Shown here: positions 34,318 through 42,253 of the stretch, piece after piece | Layout: the number at the start of each line of letters is the position of its first letter | How positions within the stretch are numbered: the stretch's first letter is position 1 | DNA from: Paenibacillus lacisoli | Lineage (GTDB): Bacteria; Bacillota; Bacilli; Paenibacillales; Paenibacillaceae | Assembly (NCBI RefSeq): GCF_030580655.1 | Contig: NZ_JAUQTB010000021.1 | Span: forward strand, 1 to 45,859 | DNA length: 45,859 nucleotides | Direction: 5' to 3' | Translations under genes and position numbers: made by a program | The notes under the pieces: model-generated | The model's input: the letters and a program-made list of their open reading frames with translations, nothing else | What the model was told of the DNA's origin: nothing | Databases searched by the model: none

Positions 34318-36150
34318 TTACTCCACTGTTACACTCTTCGCCAGGTTACGCGGTTTATCCACGTCCAGACCCAGAGCCAGAGAAGCATAGTAAGCGATCA
34401 ATTGCAGCGTCACCACAGACAGCGCAGCTGTCAGGATTGGCAGCGTCTTAGGAATCGTGATTACTTGATCCACGGATTTCTGCAGGCTCTCCGCATGCTC
34501 TTCATGCGTAATGGCCAACACTTCACCGCCGCGGGCTTTCACTTCCTTAATGTTGCTGACCGTCTTCTCCAGTACAGCTTCTTGAGTCGCTACGGCGATA
34601 ACCGGGATCCCATCTTCGATCAGGGCCAGCGTACCGTGCTTCAATTCACCTGCTGCATATGCTTCAGAGTGAATGTAGGACACTTCCTTCAGCTTCAGCG
34701 AGCCTTCTTGAGCTACGGCGTAGTCCAGACCGCGTCCGATGAAGAACAGGTGCTGGTGCTTGGAGATGTGTTCAGCATAAGCTTTCACTTCATCCACATT
34801 GTTCAGCATGGACTCCACTTGCTCAGGCAAAGACTGCATAGCAGCAATGACATGAGCAATTTCCTCTGGAGTCTGTGTGCCTCGTACTTCTGCCAGATAC
34901 AGACCAAGCAGATAAAATGCGATTAGCTGGGAAGTATAAGCTTTGGTGGATGCTACCGCAATCTCAGGACCTGCCAGTGTGGCCAGAACATCGTTCGCAT
35001 CACGTGCGATGGAGCTGCCTACTACGTTCGTGATGGCCAGTACATGTGCACCATTGCTTTGTGCTTCGCGCAGTGCCGCCAGCGTATCCGCTGTCTCACC
35101 CGATTGGCTGACTACGATCACCAGCGTCTCCGGTGTTACGATTGGAGCACGGTAGCGGTATTCGGAAGCAACGTCTGTTTCAACCGGAATACGAGCCAGC
35201 TGCTCAATGACATTACGTCCAACAAGACCTGCATGGTAAGCTGTACCGCAAGCAATGATTTGTACGTTGCGGATGTTTTTGATTTGCTCCTCAGTCAGAC
35301 TCAACTCAGGGAGAACCACTTTTTTGCCGCTGGCATCAATACGACCCAGCATGGTGTCTGTGTAGGCTTTTGGCTGTTCATGGATTTCTTTGAGCATGAA
35401 ATGATCAAAGCCGCCTTTTTCTGCTGTTACAGCGTCCCAATCGACATGAATCATTTCCCGAGAAATAAAATTGCCCTCGATGGTCATCAATTCGACAGCA
35501 TCCTTAGTCAGAACAGCCATTTCGCCGTCGTTAAGGATATAGATGTTACGTGTATATTTCAGAATTGCCGGGATGTCAGAACCGATGAAGTTCTCGTCCT
35601 CACCCACACCAATGATCAGCGGACTTGCTTGACGAACTGCTACAAGCTTCTCTGGCTCATATTCTGTCAGCACACCCAATGCAAAAGCACCGCGCATATG
35701 CGTGATTGCTTTTTGTACCGCTTTGACAATGTCACCATCATATTCGCGGGCAACCAGGTGGGAAATAACCTCAGTATCGGTCTCGGACAGGAATTTGTGT
35801 CCTTCCTTGATCAGTTCATCCTTCAGTTCCATGTAGTTCTCGATGATCCCGTTGTGCACGACAGAGAATTTCTCGCTCTCATCCAGATGTGGATGGGAGT
35901 TCTCATCCGAAGGCTTACCGTGAGTAGCCCAACGAGTATGACCGATACCTGCACTGCCTACCAGCGGTGCACCGCCCAGCTTCTCTTCCAAGTTAGCCAG
36001 ACGGCCAACCGATTTGGCAACCTGCAGTCCTTTATCCGTGAAGACGGCAATCCCTGCAGAGTCATAACCGCGGTATTCCAGCTTCTTCAGTCCATCGATC
36101 AGTACTTCCTGCGTGTTTTTGTTACCAATATATCCGACGATTCCACACAT
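34318..36150 (-). CDS. glmS: Glutamine-fructose-6-phosphate aminotransferase (isomerising)
   Basis: This 610-residue enzyme makes glucosamine 6-phosphate from fructose 6-phosphate and glutamine, the entry to cell-wall amino sugars. Residues 1-240 are the N-terminal nucleophile glutaminase with catalytic Cys2 (MCGIVGYIG). Two SIS isomerase domains follow (SQSGETADT, STKAYTSQL), and it ends DKPRNLAKSVTVE, the family terminus. GGAGG lies nine nt before the ATG. It follows glmM, but has its own promoters and a glmS ribozyme in the leader that destroys the mRNA when product builds up. Confidence 0.97.
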   Translation of the reverse strand: MCGIVGYIGNKNTQEVLIDGLKKLEYRGYDSAGIAVFTDKGLQVAKSVGRLANLEEKLGGAPLVGSAGIGHTRWATHGKPSDENSHPHLDESEKFSVVHNGIIENYMELKDELIKEGHKFLSETDTEVISHLVAREYDGDIVKAVQKAITHMRGAFALGVLTEYEPEKLVAVRQASPLIIGVGEDENFIGSDIPAILKYTRNIYILNDGEMAVLTKDAVELMTIEGNFISREMIHVDWDAVTAEKGGFDHFMLKEIHEQPKAYTDTMLGRIDASGKKVVLPELSLTEEQIKNIRNVQIIACGTAYHAGLVGRNVIEQLARIPVETDVASEYRYRAPIVTPETLVIVVSQSGETADTLAALREAQSNGAHVLAITNVVGSSIARDANDVLATLAGPEIAVASTKAYTSQLIAFYLLGLYLAEVRGTQTPEEIAHVIAAMQSLPEQVESMLNNVDEVKAYAEHISKHQHLFFIGRGLDYAVAQEGSLKLKEVSYIHSEAYAAGELKHGTLALIEDGIPVIAVATQEAVLEKTVSNIKEVKARGGEVLAITHEEHAESLQKSVDQVITIPKTLPILTAALSVVTLQLIAYYASLALGLDVDKPRNLAKSVTVE

Positions 36151-36335
36151 GTTATAATTCCTCCGATTCTATAATAGCGCGTCGAAGAACAGACACATAT
36201 GCGGTGTCAGGAAAAAATCATTCATTATGAAGTTATCAATGAATCCATGATCCTCACGAATGCACTACTTTTCCGTACCCGCACATGCTTATGCTCTACG
36301 CACATTCATGAAATATAATCAATTGTTAGGCACCC

Positions 36336-36537
36336 ATCGGAGCGTTGTCTAGACGGTCGCCCATCTGTTTTCCGCTGTCGATTTACGGCTGGTGCATCAC
36401 CGGGAGGTCCCCGCCGAACACTTCGAACGCCTCCACCTCGTCAGCTTTGATGCCGTGCTATGGTTTCGGATTCTTCCCGACTTCTCATGGGAGTCATCCG
36501 ACCATCGCATTCCCCGCGCAATCCAAAGCCCTGGCGC
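36336..36537 (-). ncRNA. glmS ribozyme: glmS ribozyme-riboswitch
   Basis: On the minus strand the RNA begins with GCGCC at 36537, the expected cleavage point being just 5' of this G. P1 closes as GGCTTTG (near 36530-36524) with CAAAGC (36449-36444). The core follows: TGACGAGGTGGAGG, TTCGGCGGGGACCTCCCGG and CAGCCGTAA, then a P4 region ending near ACGCTCCGAT. The distal part of P1 is a 74-nt structured insert, much larger than the loop of the Bacillus subtilis form. Glucosamine 6-phosphate acts as cofactor for self-cleavage. It lies about 185 nt before the glmS start codon. Confidence 0.92.
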
Positions 36538-36595
36538 TTAATGAACCTGTAACCTTACGATCCTCACTTTCCATGTCAAAGTAAAATACTAACTC

Positions 36596-36624
36596 ATTAT
36601 ATGCATCCTCAGCTTGTTTTGCAA
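36596..36624 (-). promoter_or_regulatory. glmS promoter, proximal
   Basis: On the minus strand -35 TTGCAA (36619-36624), a 17-bp spacer and a perfect -10 TATAAT (36596-36601), about 50 nt upstream of the ribozyme cleavage site. Confidence 0.7.
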
Positions 36625-36722
36625 TCATGTTACAAATTGTTCTTACATTAGCAGTGGCTGCAATCGCAAATCAGGCTTCACCTAATCGTACAAATGACTC
36701 TTTTCTATACCCGCTCTGGGCA

Positions 36723-36752
36723 GCCAGTGAATCACAAGAGTGACTCACCGGC
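36723..36752. other. 13-bp hairpin between glmM and the glmS promoter
   Basis: GCCAGTGAATCAC and GTGACTCACCGGC pair over 13 positions (two G-U in RNA) with a 4-nt loop. No T run follows, so it is not a standard terminator. It would form the 5' end of a transcript from the distal promoter. Confidence 0.5.
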
Positions 36753-36761
36753 TCCAAAGCT

Positions 36762-36790
36762 TTTATACCATTACACATTCATTCCGTGAA
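36762..36790 (-). promoter_or_regulatory. glmS promoter, distal candidate
   Basis: On the minus strand -35 TTCACG (36785-36790), a 17-bp spacer and an extended -10 TGGTATAAA (36762-36770). Confidence 0.45.
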
Positions 36791-36809
36791 TAATTTATCC
36801 AATTCATTT

Positions 36810-38150
36810 TCAGACCAGTTCACGCTTAACGACATCGGCAATCTGCCCTACGAACTTCTCCAGCTCATCCTTATCCGGGCCTTCTGCCATTACGCGAATC
36901 AGGGATTCAGTACCGGAAGGACGCACGAGCACACGGCCATTGTCGCCAAGCTGCTGCTCTACGACCGCAATGGCTTCACCGATGGCTGTATTCCCTTCAT
37001 AGTTCCGCTTATCCGCGACACGGACATTAACCAGCACCTGAGGATACTGCTTCATGAGAGACTTTAGCTCGCTCAGCTTCTTGCCGGAGGCTTTCAGGGT
37101 ATCCGCCAGCTGAATCGCTGTAAGCATACCGTCACCTGTAGTGTTATAGTCAAGGAAAATCACATGACCGGACTGCTCCCCGCCCAGGTTGTAGCCGCCA
37201 CGGCGCATTTCAGCCATAACGTAACGATCGCCTACAGCTGTTTTGGCTGTCTTCAGTCCCAGCTTCTCTGTTGCCTTATAGAAGCCGATGTTGCTCATGA
37301 CCGTGGATACGATGGTGCTGTCATTCAGCTTGCCCGCCTTGTTCATGGCATCCCCGCAGATGCACAGGATAAAGTCACCGTCGACCTCCTGTCCCTGCTC
37401 ATCAATGGCAATCAGACGGTCCGCATCACCGTCAAAGGCCAGGCCAAGATCCGCCTGATGACGAAGGACCTCCTCCTTCAGCTTCTCAGGATGTGTGGAA
37501 CCACAGTAATCATTGATGTTAAGGCCGTTAGGTTCCGCACCAATGGTAATTACTTCAGCCCCCAGCTCGCGGAACAGCTTCGGAGCCAGTTCATAAGCCG
37601 CACCATGGGCGCAGTCCAGGACAACTTTCAGACCATCAAAAGTATGGGTAATCGTCGTTTTGAGATAAGCCAGATAATCGTAACGGGCCGTGTCGTTCAC
37701 GACAACCGTACCCAAGCCGCCGCCAACAGGACGAGGGAGTGTATCTTCTTCCGCATCCATCAGCTCTTCAATCCGCAGTTCCGTCTCATCGGACAGCTTG
37801 AAGCCGTCTCCGCCGAAGAATTTAATGCCGTTATCTTCGACCGGATTGTGGGAAGCCGAAATCATGACCCCTGCATCAGCTTTCAGCTGACGTGTGAGGT
37901 AGGCCACCCCAGGTGTTGATACAACACCAAGACGAATAACGTTAGCCCCGATCGAAAGCAGACCCGCCACTAGAGCAGATTCCAGCATAAGACCCGAAAT
38001 TCGAGTATCCATACCGATGACAACGGTAGGCTTCTCTACATTACCTGCTAATACATAACCGCCACAGCGTCCAATGCTGTATGCTAATTCCGCGGTCAGT
38101 TCCTTATTTGCCACACCGCGTACACCATCTGTACCAAAATATTTTCCCAT
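36810..38150 (-). CDS. glmM: Phosphoglucosamine mutase
   Basis: This 446-residue enzyme turns glucosamine 6-phosphate into the 1-phosphate for UDP-GlcNAc synthesis. The phosphorylated Ser is at 100 in SASHNP, the metal loop is DGDADR, the sugar loop GGEQSGH, and the phosphate-binding loop RPSGTESLIR near the C terminus. ATG 38150 is chosen, with AAGGAG seven nt ahead; ATG 38153 directly before it is possible. It sits between cdaR and glmS as in Bacillus, and a TATAAT-like -10 near 38200 may give it a promoter of its own. Confidence 0.96.
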   Translation of the reverse strand: MGKYFGTDGVRGVANKELTAELAYSIGRCGGYVLAGNVEKPTVVIGMDTRISGLMLESALVAGLLSIGANVIRLGVVSTPGVAYLTRQLKADAGVMISASHNPVEDNGIKFFGGDGFKLSDETELRIEELMDAEEDTLPRPVGGGLGTVVVNDTARYDYLAYLKTTITHTFDGLKVVLDCAHGAAYELAPKLFRELGAEVITIGAEPNGLNINDYCGSTHPEKLKEEVLRHQADLGLAFDGDADRLIAIDEQGQEVDGDFILCICGDAMNKAGKLNDSTIVSTVMSNIGFYKATEKLGLKTAKTAVGDRYVMAEMRRGGYNLGGEQSGHVIFLDYNTTGDGMLTAIQLADTLKASGKKLSELKSLMKQYPQVLVNVRVADKRNYEGNTAIGEAIAVVEQQLGDNGRVLVRPSGTESLIRVMAEGPDKDELEKFVGQIADVVKRELV

Positions 38151-38234
38151 CATTAAACTCCTTCTGTTCTCTGTCTGAACATTTCAATAGATCCCCTTGA
38201 TTATAAAACAAACAATCTCGTCCATCATATAAGA

Positions 38235-39767
38235 TTATGGGCTTCCTCCGCCAGTGCCGCTGGGTTCAGAGCTGCCTTCATTCCCCGTCGACCCGCTGCC
38301 TGAATCTGTACCGTCTCCGGCTGCAGGATCTGCAGGAGTCTCTGGCGTCGTTGTTGATGGCTCCCCGCTGTTCTCCTGCTGACCGGAGGTGGGATCGTCC
38401 TTAGGCGGACTATCTGTATTCGGTTTATTTCCATTCTCCGTGCTGCTGTTGGTGTTCCCTGTCGAGCCCGTGCCACCCTGATCGGGCTTGGCTGCAGCAG
38501 CTGACGAGCTTTTCTCCTTGATCGTGACCGTTACCGATGGAGAGGTATCTTTACCTGCAAGGGTTACATACTCGGGCAGGGTTACCGTTACCGGTACCTG
38601 ATGCTGGCCCGCTTCCAGACCTGATATGTTGGCTACAGCGGAGACATCCTCCGGGCCCAGATCACGAAGCATATCAGCCGGCGCCGTAACGGTCACGTCA
38701 ATCCGGGCATCGGATGGAGAACTAATGGCTGCATCCAGACGACTGCTTGCTCCTTTAAGTGTTACAGGCACGCCCGTGATGACTTCCTCACTGCTCTGCA
38801 CATCGGCCTCCGGTGACACCGTCACCTCAAGCTTAACTGCCGCCGGCTCAACCCGTTCAGCACCTCCCGGCGCCTGCAGATCTGCCTCTACCGTCGTTGT
38901 TCCTGCCTCTTTGATTTTCCCAAGGTCCAGCGTAACCGGAACATAAGCACCCAGTGAGGACAAATCAGACTGCTTGGCATAGACAGCAGCTACGTCGACA
39001 TTCGGTACCACTTTGGATAGCACTAATCCATCAGGCAGCTTGCCTGTATAGTTTACTTTAACCGGAAGTGAGACATATCCCTTCGTTACGGGCACCCGGG
39101 CGGTTACCACGGGAGGTTCAATAACTGCACCGCTCAGCTCATGCCCTTCCTTATCGTACGCCTTCAGCTTCACTTTTTTGAGTGTGACATCCTCTTCCGC
39201 TCCTGAGACATCCACCACGCCCTGAATCTGCTGAACTTCATCCAGCTGACTCTTCGGCAGCGTGACCTTTACCCTCGGTGAACCATCAATGACTGGAGTC
39301 CCCAGCTGGTAGCCATCTGAAGGCACCCCTTTGGTTATAATCACGGGTGTGAATGCCTTGGTGCTCTTCTCCTCGATCGTAGCAGTTACCATAGAAGGTT
39401 CCATCGATACGAGCTTCACACCGTCCGGCAGATCCGGAACAAGCGGATACGTATTCGTTCCCGGCTGTGCCTGGCTCAGATCCAGTTCTACCCGGTAATC
39501 GTCTGTAAAAAATGAAGTCAGATCCGAGCGCTGTCCACGTACCTCCAGCCTTACCCGGTCTGTCTCCATCGCACTTAATACATATTTATCCTCATCCAGC
39601 CCATGTGTCTGAATTTTAACATTCGGAATTGCCTTCGTATCATAAGCTGCCGTCGGGACTGGCGTCGTGGACACATCATCCAGATGAACCATTCCCCACA
39701 GCAGCACACCAATCGCCAGTGCGAGCACCTTCGATATCGTGTTATTATTAATCCATTTGTCCATCAT
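38235..39767 (-). CDS. cdaR: CdaR (YbbR-domain) regulator of diadenylate cyclase
   Basis: This 510-residue protein has one N-terminal membrane anchor (residues 10-28) and four extracellular YbbR repeats (about 50-130, 140-225, 230-315, 330-415). It binds CdaA and adjusts c-di-AMP synthesis. Residues 419-510 are a low-complexity Ser/Gly/Thr/Pro/Asp/Asn tail that I do not know from the Bacillus protein; it may thread the cell wall. The start codon overlaps the cdaA stop (ATGA), so the two are translationally coupled. Confidence 0.93.
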   Translation of the reverse strand: MMDKWINNNTISKVLALAIGVLLWGMVHLDDVSTTPVPTAAYDTKAIPNVKIQTHGLDEDKYVLSAMETDRVRLEVRGQRSDLTSFFTDDYRVELDLSQAQPGTNTYPLVPDLPDGVKLVSMEPSMVTATIEEKSTKAFTPVIITKGVPSDGYQLGTPVIDGSPRVKVTLPKSQLDEVQQIQGVVDVSGAEEDVTLKKVKLKAYDKEGHELSGAVIEPPVVTARVPVTKGYVSLPVKVNYTGKLPDGLVLSKVVPNVDVAAVYAKQSDLSSLGAYVPVTLDLGKIKEAGTTTVEADLQAPGGAERVEPAAVKLEVTVSPEADVQSSEEVITGVPVTLKGASSRLDAAISSPSDARIDVTVTAPADMLRDLGPEDVSAVANISGLEAGQHQVPVTVTLPEYVTLAGKDTSPSVTVTIKEKSSSAAAAKPDQGGTGSTGNTNSSTENGNKPNTDSPPKDDPTSGQQENSGEPSTTTPETPADPAAGDGTDSGSGSTGNEGSSEPSGTGGGSP

Positions 39768-40594
39768 TTTTTTGTGCCGTCCCCTTTCCGTCTCCAGAAC
39801 GAACTGCGCTTATCTTTGAGGGACGAAGCCGGCCTTAACTCTTCATATAATTTGGAAATCAGAGATTCTTCTTTAATATCCCGGACGACCTGTCCATTCA
39901 GGGCCAATGAGATTTGTCCTGTCTCTTCGGAGACAACGATCGATACGGCGTCCCCCACCTCACTAATACCTATAGCTGCCCGGTGGCGTGTCCCCAGCTC
40001 TTTACTGATAAAAGGGTTCTCCGAGAGAGGCAGATAGCAAGCCGCAGCCGAAATCTGCTGTCCTTGTATTATTACTGCACCGTCATGCAGCGGCGTATTG
40101 GGAATAAAGATATTAATCAACAGCTCCGAACTGATCACCGAACGGGTAGCAATCCCTGTGCCTGTATACTCGTTAAGCCCGGTTTCACGTTCAAAGACGA
40201 TCAGAGCCCCGATCTTGCGGCGGGATAAATAGTTCACAGCCTTAATCACTTCGCCGATTAACTTATTAAGTTCCTCATCATCCACCGAGGAACGCCCGAA
40301 TAATTTGCCGCGTCCCAGCTGTTCAAGACCCCTCCGCAGTTCGGGCTGAAAAATAATAAAGATCGCCAGCACACCAAAGGTGAACATCTGGTTCATTAGC
40401 CACTTGAGCGTATACAGATCAAACCAAGTACTCAGCGCCCAGATTACGACCAGGAACAGGATCCCTTTAAGGAGCTGAACCGCCCTTGTTCCGCGCACCA
40501 GCAGAATAATCTGATAAATGATATAGGTAACAATGAGAATATCGATAATATCCTTAATGGACTCTTTCCATGTTAAGTCCGTAAAGTAATCCAT
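39764..40594 (-). CDS. cdaA: Membrane diadenylate cyclase CdaA
   Basis: This 276-residue enzyme makes c-di-AMP from two ATP. Three membrane helices (about 15-33, 40-58, 66-84) are followed by a DAC domain with the DGA motif at 171-173 (PLHDGAVII) and the RHR motif at 203-205 (GTRHRAAIG). ATG 40594 gives the usual family length and N terminus (MDYFTDLTW); an ATG at 40615 has no ribosome site. It is the first gene of cdaA-cdaR-glmM, and its product controls potassium and wall homeostasis. No clear promoter was found in the 148 bp before it. Confidence 0.95.
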   Translation of the reverse strand: MDYFTDLTWKESIKDIIDILIVTYIIYQIILLVRGTRAVQLLKGILFLVVIWALSTWFDLYTLKWLMNQMFTFGVLAIFIIFQPELRRGLEQLGRGKLFGRSSVDDEELNKLIGEVIKAVNYLSRRKIGALIVFERETGLNEYTGTGIATRSVISSELLINIFIPNTPLHDGAVIIQGQQISAAACYLPLSENPFISKELGTRHRAAIGISEVGDAVSIVVSEETGQISLALNGQVVRDIKEESLISKLYEELRPASSLKDKRSSFWRRKGDGTKK

Positions 40595-40742
40595 AAGCGC
40601 GCCCCCGCATCCCATGCCGTCGATGGGTTTTCTTTACGTATGTAGTATGTTCTATCATATCTAGGTTATAACGAACCTGACGCAGTTGCAAGCCGCATCC
40701 CGCTCCCATGGGTAACTATCCCAATCCAGTTTAGCAGATATT

Positions 40743-40776
40743 AAAAAAACGCCCCTTTTCCTGCGAAAAGAGACGT
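40743..40776 (-). terminator. Terminator after sigW-rsiW
   Basis: On the minus strand ACGTCTCTTTTC-GCAG-GAAAAGGGGCGT forms a long stem with G-U pairs, followed by seven T residues. Confidence 0.8.
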
Positions 40777-40795
40777 CCTGACTTTGCTCTCTGGG

Positions 40796-41410
40796 CTACC
40801 GATAAGCTACATCCGAGAAAAGATTCGAGATTTTGTACCATACCCAATCCATCGCCTGATCGATGCTTTTCACTTGTCCCGAAATATGTGCCGTAGACGC
40901 CTGATATAAGGATCCGTCAATGACGGTCACATTTCCGTTAACACTGCCATATACCTGTGCCTTTCCGTTCTCGACGGTCAAATCACCGGCAATGGATTTA
41001 TCTGCTGGTACAATGACGGTATCTCCCTTGATGACTACCTGGTCCAGATCGGTGCCCCTCACAATCAGCTGACTGTCCTGACTCCAGAAATTAAGAGTAC
41101 CGAAGAACATAAATACCAAAAACAAAGCAGCTGCCGTAATCGCAGGATGCTTCTTGATCCACTTCAGCCATGCCATCTGTTTCTTCGGCTGAGGCAGGGC
41201 ATTCATTATACGAGCAGTCAGCTCATCTGATGCAGTAGGTGCCGTGTGTCTAATGGCATAGAGCAGCATATCTGTCTGTTCCAATTCCTTAAACTTCATG
41301 CGGCATTCAGCGCAGCCCTGCAGATGATTCTGAAGCTCCAGCTTCTCATGAGCAGAGGCATCGCCATCCAAATAGTCATGCATCAACGAGACGGCCTGTT
41401 TGCAATCCAT
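40796..41410 (-). CDS. rsiW: Anti-sigma-W factor, zinc-finger type
   Basis: This 204-residue membrane protein holds SigW inactive until stress-induced proteolysis. The ZAS zinc site is His29, Cys33, Cys36 with Cys3 near the start (HLQGCAEC), and one membrane helix spans about 88-108. The outer domain (residues 110-204) contains repeated Val-Gly-Asn-rich beta strands (GNVTVIDGSLYQAS), like bactofilin or polymer-forming domains. ATG 41410 is supported by AAAGGA and by family length; the frame open to 41470 is not needed. It follows sigW by 121 bp. Confidence 0.88.
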   Translation of the reverse strand: MDCKQAVSLMHDYLDGDASAHEKLELQNHLQGCAECRMKFKELEQTDMLLYAIRHTAPTASDELTARIMNALPQPKKQMAWLKWIKKHPAITAAALFLVFMFFGTLNFWSQDSQLIVRGTDLDQVVIKGDTVIVPADKSIAGDLTVENGKAQVYGSVNGNVTVIDGSLYQASTAHISGQVKSIDQAMDWVWYKISNLFSDVAYR

Positions 41411-41531
41411 ATGAGCCAATCCTTTCTTGAAATCTCTGTAATTCTGAACGACGATACGGACACGAAACAATACCTTGCTTCATTCAATACGCTTCATCGC
41501 GCAATATGTTTCAACATTTTTTACGAATAGG

Positions 41532-42101
41532 CTAAACTTTATTTTCCAGCTTCTTGCGCAGAAATTCACGCCCTCTATGTACCCGTGTCTTGATCGTTGT
41601 GACCGGCATGTCCAGAACATCACTGATCTCCTGCAGCGACAGGTCCTGCAAATATCGCAGAATCATAATGGTCTTATACTTGTCAGGCAGACTCTCCATC
41701 GCATCCCGGATCGTCCCCTGTGTCTCTGACAGCAGCGCTTCGGTCTCCGGTGTACGGTCATCACTGGGCAGCAGAGAATAACCGTCCATACCTTCCTGGT
41801 CGTTCATCTCAGCATCCAGAGAGTAGGTCGGCTTACGGCGCCGCAAGCGGTCAATGCACAGATTGGTGCCAATACGATAAATCCAGGTAGAGAACTTCTG
41901 AGTGTGATCGTATTTCTCCAGGTTTCGGTACACACGTAAAAACGTCTCCTGAACCATATCCTCCGCCTCATGACGGTTGTTCAGCATCCGGTACGCAAGG
42001 TGAAATATTTTATCTTTGTACAGTTCTACGAGCTCCGCGAAGGCACGTTGGTCTCCTTTTAGGACCAGTTTAACTAAGCGGCTTTCCAAATTGTCCACCA
42101 T
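41532..42101 (-). CDS. sigW: ECF RNA polymerase sigma factor SigW
   Basis: The 189-residue sigma factor has region 2 (about 20-90, with DMVQETFLRVYRNLEKY and FSTWIYRIGTNLCIDRLRRRK) and region 4 (130-185, LPDKYKTIMILRYLQDLSLQEISDVL). It directs the envelope-stress regulon and is paired with the anti-sigma gene downstream. Its place before cdaA-cdaR-glmM-glmS is as in Bacillus subtilis. GGGGGAA precedes the ATG. The upstream region shows an extended -10 for the main sigma factor but no confident SigW autoregulatory site. Confidence 0.94.
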   Translation of the reverse strand: MVDNLESRLVKLVLKGDQRAFAELVELYKDKIFHLAYRMLNNRHEAEDMVQETFLRVYRNLEKYDHTQKFSTWIYRIGTNLCIDRLRRRKPTYSLDAEMNDQEGMDGYSLLPSDDRTPETEALLSETQGTIRDAMESLPDKYKTIMILRYLQDLSLQEISDVLDMPVTTIKTRVHRGREFLRKKLENKV

Positions 42102-42138
42102 TTATTCCCCCAGACTTGCTGATGGGCACATAAAATTT

Positions 42139-42147
42139 AGTATAACA
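42139..42147 (-). promoter_or_regulatory. Extended -10 promoter of sigW
   Basis: On the minus strand TGTTATACT (42139-42147) is an extended -10 about 40 nt before the start codon; the -35 is not clear. Confidence 0.45.
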
Positions 42148-42206
42148 TTCGTATCGTAAAGCATGTTCCTGTAAAAATCAAGAAGAAGCGGAAGTTTTAT
42201 CAGCAA

Positions 42207-42238
42207 CAAAAGAAGGCACCCCTGAGGGTGCCCTTTTC
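42207..42238 (-). terminator. Terminator after ppc
   Basis: GGCACCC-CTGA-GGGTGCC forms a 7-bp GC-rich stem bounded by A and T runs, just after the ppc stop. Confidence 0.85.
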
Positions 42239-42253
42239 TTAATCGGACATGAA

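Noticed and set aside
36378..36450. Short frame inside the ribozyme ending LPVMHQP
   Set aside because: It is a translation of conserved ribozyme core; RNA structure explains the sequence.
42150..42180. Possible SigW autoregulatory promoter (GGAAC near the start)
   Set aside because: The GGAAC and CGAA boxes are only about 13 bp apart, not the 16-17 needed for an ECF promoter.
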